A stretch of DNA of 24,620 bases from Alphaproteobacteria bacterium (lineage in GTDB: Bacteria > Pseudomonadota > Alphaproteobacteria > UBA8366). A model generated the notes under the pieces. It did no database searches, was not told where the DNA came from, and saw only the letters and a list, made by a program, of their open reading frames with translations. Every line of letters begins with the position of its first letter. Position 1 is the stretch's first letter. The translations under genes were made by a program, and so were the position numbers. Where the stretch lies: positions 1 to 24,620 of the forward strand of contig JAOTYV010000032.1 of NCBI GenBank assembly GCA_029861675.1. The letters run 5' to 3'. Positions 22,097 through 24,620 of the stretch are shown one piece after another.

Positions 22097-23637
22097 CCAA
22101 AAAGCCGAATATCCTGCTCATCACCTCCGACCAGCAGCGTGGCGACGCTTTCGGGTTCGAGGGACGCGCCGTCCGCACGCCCCATCTCGACCGCATGGCG
22201 CGCAACGGCACGCGGTTCTCCGCCTGCATAACGCCCGCGGTGTTTTGCCAGCCGGCCCGGGCGTCGATGTTGACCGGATTGCTGCCCTACACCCATGGCG
22301 TCGCGGATAACGGTATCAATCTGGATCCGGCGCTTGGCGAATCCGGCTTCGCCGGCACCCTCGGGCGCGCCGGTTACGATACCGCCTTCATCGGCAAGGC
22401 GCATTTCTCCACCAAGACCACCTACCACCCGACCGAAACGCCGGAATGCAATTTCGGGTCGCAGAAGTATCCGGACGATTGGCGCGGCCCCTATATGGGC
22501 TTCGATCACGTGGAGCTGGTGGTGCACGGGCATCTCAACAAGGCGCGCGACAACAAGCGCCCACCCATGGGGCAGCACTACGAGCGCTATTTTTTCAGCC
22601 GGGGCCAGAGTGACGAGGCGTTGCAACGCTGGGCGACGGAGTTGCCGCCGCAATCGGGCGCGGCGCAAACCTGGCATTCCGGCCTGCCGGCGCAATGGCA
22701 CAGCAGCAGTTGGGCCGGCGACCGGACCATCGACTGGTTGCGCCGCCGCGACCGCGAAAACCCATTCTGCATGTGGGTGTCCTTTCCCGATCCGCACCAT
22801 GCCTTCGATTGTCCGGAACCCTGGAGCCGATTGCATCATCCGGATTCGGTGGCGCTTCCCGAACATCGGACGCTCGACCTGGACCGGCGGCCCTGGTGGC
22901 ACGAAGCGTCGCTGACTGGCGAGCCGATCGTCGACGACCCGGAAATTCGAAGATACCGGATGAAGGGTCAGCGCGTGCCGCCGCAGACCGATGCGCAACT
23001 GCGCGACATGACCGCCAACTACTACGGCATGATTTCGCAGGTCGATCACACGGTGGGACGCATCATGGACGCACTCGCGGCGAGCGGCGAAGACCAGCGA
23101 ACGATCGTGATCTTCACCAGCGACCATGGCGATATGCTGGGCGATCACGGCCTCTACCTGAAAGGCCCGACGCTCTATGAAGGCGTGCTGCGGGTCGGCA
23201 TGATCCTGCAGGGGCCCGGCATTCCCGCGGGCCGCGTGGTAGGGGACCCGGTCTCGACGCTCGACCTCGCGCCGACATTTTACGAGATCGGCGGTGTCCC
23301 TATCCCGGCGGAATTGCAGGGCAAAAGCCTCTATCCCCTCATCACCGGCACCCCGGACGCCGCCCGCGCGGTCGCCCATAGCGAATGGTTCGTTCACAAA
23401 TCGCGTTTCGGCGTCGATCTCAACCTGCGCGCGGTCCGCACCAAGACGCACAAATGCACCTTCGAGATGATTTCCGGCGCCGGCGAACTGTACGATCTCG
23501 AAAACGATCCGACGGAAATGCACAATTTGTTTGAAGATCCCGCTTATGCCGCGGTCCGGCGCGAACTGGAGGAAATGATGCACGCGCGGCCCGGACGGCT
23601 CCTCGACGCCTTTCCGCCGCAGATCGGCATGGCGTGA
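22093..23637 (+). CDS. Sulfatase (alkaline phosphatase superfamily)
   Basis: 514 residues. The N-terminus 'KPNILLITSDQQRGDAFGF' supplies the metal-binding Asp13. 'VFCQPARASMLTGLLPYTHGV' contains the CxPxR signature at C52-R56, whose Cys is converted to formylglycine. 'IVIFTSDHGDMLGDHGLYLKGPTLYEGVLRVGMILQGPG' has the DHGD metal ligands (about 344-347) and the downstream Lys. No signal peptide is visible, so it is probably cytosolic. A phosphonate or phosphate ester hydrolase of the same superfamily is the alternative. The ATG overlaps the sigma stop (ATGA), which implies coupled translation. Activity would need a formylglycine-generating enzyme, which is not in the window. Confidence 0.92.
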   Translation: MTKKPNILLITSDQQRGDAFGFEGRAVRTPHLDRMARNGTRFSACITPAVFCQPARASMLTGLLPYTHGVADNGINLDPALGESGFAGTLGRAGYDTAFIGKAHFSTKTTYHPTETPECNFGSQKYPDDWRGPYMGFDHVELVVHGHLNKARDNKRPPMGQHYERYFFSRGQSDEALQRWATELPPQSGAAQTWHSGLPAQWHSSSWAGDRTIDWLRRRDRENPFCMWVSFPDPHHAFDCPEPWSRLHHPDSVALPEHRTLDLDRRPWWHEASLTGEPIVDDPEIRRYRMKGQRVPPQTDAQLRDMTANYYGMISQVDHTVGRIMDALAASGEDQRTIVIFTSDHGDMLGDHGLYLKGPTLYEGVLRVGMILQGPGIPAGRVVGDPVSTLDLAPTFYEIGGVPIPAELQGKSLYPLITGTPDAARAVAHSEWFVHKSRFGVDLNLRAVRTKTHKCTFEMISGAGELYDLENDPTEMHNLFEDPAYAAVRRELEEMMHARPGRLLDAFPPQIGMA

Positions 23638-23728
23638 CGCAATGATGCGATCGCGCTTTCCGCGGCGCAAGAGGCGGAGTAGTCTTCGAGTGTGACTGTG
23701 GATATGCCGCCAAGGCGGAGACTACCGA

Positions 23729-24505
23729 ATCAATCAATCCATTGGGATCAAACAAATATCTACCGCCCAACCCAACTTCCGTCGCGGCAGGCGCAAGGCC
23801 GCCCCGAAAAAGCGCTCCGGCTCCGCGCGCAAGCGTTACCCGGCCGCGATCCGTGAGGCGCAGCTTGTCGAAGGCGCCGCTGCCTTCTTCGCAAACCACG
23901 GATTTTCCGCGACGACCCGCGACCTCGCGGATGAACTCGATGTTACGCAGGCGCTGCTGTACCGGTATTTCAAGAACAAGGCGGCGTTGATCGACCGGGT
24001 ATTGGATTGGGCGATGACCGACCGCTGGAGGCCGGAATGGCAGAGGCTCATCGCCGATGAGAGTCTTCCGCTGGCGGAACGCCTCACACGCTTCTATCAG
24101 GGATATGCCGGCGATATCACACAGGAACGGATGCGCCTCATGGTGCGGGCCGGCATCGACGGCTTCGGCATGCCGCAGCGCAAGAGCTTTCGAATTACGG
24201 AACATGTCCTGATGCCGGTTTGCCGCGCGCTGCGCCGCGACGCTGGCTTGCCGGATTTCGCGGCGGTTCCCTTCACACGCGGCGAACGGGAATTGTCGAT
24301 GTCGCTGCACGGCGGAATCATCTTCGTGTGCATCCGCAAACACGTCTACCGGATGGATCTGCCCGACGACCTCGACGTCCTGGTCGAAATGCAGGTCAGG
24401 AATTTTGTGAGCGGCGCCCCCGAGACGCTTGCCGCGATTTTGCGCGGCGACTTGGGCTCGACACTGACGGTCCCCTTGATGGGCCCCGACCAGGGCCGCG
24501 CCTGA
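23729..24505 (+). CDS. TetR-family regulator with non-standard or disrupted start
   Basis: The TetR helix-turn-helix is plain: 'AQLVEGAAAFFANHGFSATTRDLADELDVTQALLYRYFKNKAALIDRVLDWAMTDRW', followed by an effector domain to the stop at 24505. The frame is open back to a TGA at 23693 but contains no ATG, GTG or TTG before 23987, which lies inside the recognition helix region and cannot be the start. The best candidate is an ATC at 23729 with GGCGGAG (23714-23720) eight bases upstream; ATT 23741 and CTG 23696 are others. Alternatively the start was lost through a frameshift or the TGA after ATG 23642. The N-terminus before the domain is unusually basic ('RRGRRKAAPKKRSGSARKR'). Its target is unknown; it follows the sulfatase on the same strand. 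Confidence 0.8.
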   Translation: MNQSIGIKQISTAQPNFRRGRRKAAPKKRSGSARKRYPAAIREAQLVEGAAAFFANHGFSATTRDLADELDVTQALLYRYFKNKAALIDRVLDWAMTDRWRPEWQRLIADESLPLAERLTRFYQGYAGDITQERMRLMVRAGIDGFGMPQRKSFRITEHVLMPVCRALRRDAGLPDFAAVPFTRGERELSMSLHGGIIFVCIRKHVYRMDLPDDLDVLVEMQVRNFVSGAPETLAAILRGDLGSTLTVPLMGPDQGRA

Positions 24506-24516
24506 CCGATACTTTC

Positions 24517-24620
24517 CTACTTCGCTTTCGCGCGTATCTTCTTCATCGTAAAGACGAAATCGCTATCCGCGGCCCGCGCCTTGTGGCAAGCGAAGCATTT
24601 TTCCATCGTCTTTCCGGGCT
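24517..24620 (-). CDS. C-terminal fragment of a cytochrome P460-like c-heme protein
   Basis: Minus-strand frame that enters from the right edge and ends at TAG (24519-24517). The 33 or so visible residues end 'MEKCFACHKARAADSDFVFTMKKIRAKAK'. The CxxCH heme motif close to the C-terminus, followed by '..DFVFT', is the pattern of cytochrome P460 family proteins, which oxidise hydroxylamine or similar small molecules in the periplasm. It is convergent with the TetR gene with eleven bases between stops. Most of the gene is outside the window. Confidence 0.65.
   Translation of the reverse strand, partial: PGKTMEKCFACHKARAADSDFVFTMKKIRAKAK

Noticed and set aside
22075..23670. 531-residue minus-strand frame across the sulfatase gene
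   Set aside because: The sulfatase signature, metal ligands and ATGA coupling are on the plus strand. The reverse frame lacks any motif.
23987..24505. Regulator starting at TTG 23987
   Set aside because: This start would remove the whole helix-turn-helix, which is clearly encoded in frame upstream.

Overview
The window is GC-rich (roughly 60-65% by eye) and densely packed. It looks like chromosomal DNA of an alphaproteobacterium, probably of the Rhodospirillales type. The support for this is the protein families and the 'cccgccttcgcggg'-type intergenic palindrome at 9844-9923. The taxonomic call is inference. I see no rRNA, tRNA, transposase, integrase or CRISPR array. The two end genes are cut by the window edges.

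Left part (1-11.4 kb): a catabolic neighbourhood for a CoA-activated acid. A plus-strand run carries an acyl-CoA dehydrogenase (5' end missing), a hotdog thioesterase, a CaiB/BaiF CoA-transferase, a sodium:solute symporter, a cupin and a SAM methyltransferase. It faces a second, convergent CaiB/BaiF CoA-transferase. A second plus-strand run follows: an EthD-like small protein, an MmgE/PrpD protein and a divergent Sua5/YrdC-like protein. It faces a second MmgE/PrpD protein on the minus strand. The likely logic is uptake of an organic acid, CoA transfer, dehydrogenation, and dehydratase, decarboxylase or epimerase steps. The substrate is not identifiable from sequence alone.

Middle part (11.5-17.5 kb): mixed genes. 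These are the soluble transhydrogenase sthA, an F420/flavin luciferase-like oxidoreductase, a hidden 50-residue basic protein at 14111-14263, an SGNH lipoprotein esterase, a SCO-type copper chaperone, a block of tandem palindromic repeats (15920-16115), two small membrane proteins, and a maleate isomerase/Asp-Glu racemase-like enzyme whose catalytic cysteines appear replaced.

Right part (17.5-23.6 kb): the most unusual section. A Hanks-type Ser/Thr kinase is fused through a membrane segment to a periplasmic DUF3365/Tll0287-like domain with a c-type heme motif (CVDCH). Next to it are a secreted, extremely basic repeat protein, an ECF sigma factor of the kinase-associated type, and a sulfatase whose start overlaps the sigma stop (ATGA). 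I propose a heme- or redox-sensing kinase to sigma-factor pathway controlling this locus. The window ends with a TetR regulator that has no standard start codon and the C-terminus of a cytochrome P460-like protein.

The stretches over 300 bases without a large gene are 13915-14448 (it holds the small gene and two copies of a shared 25-bp element) and 21213-21538 (a divergent promoter region). The 15867-16142 stretch is filled mainly by the repeats.
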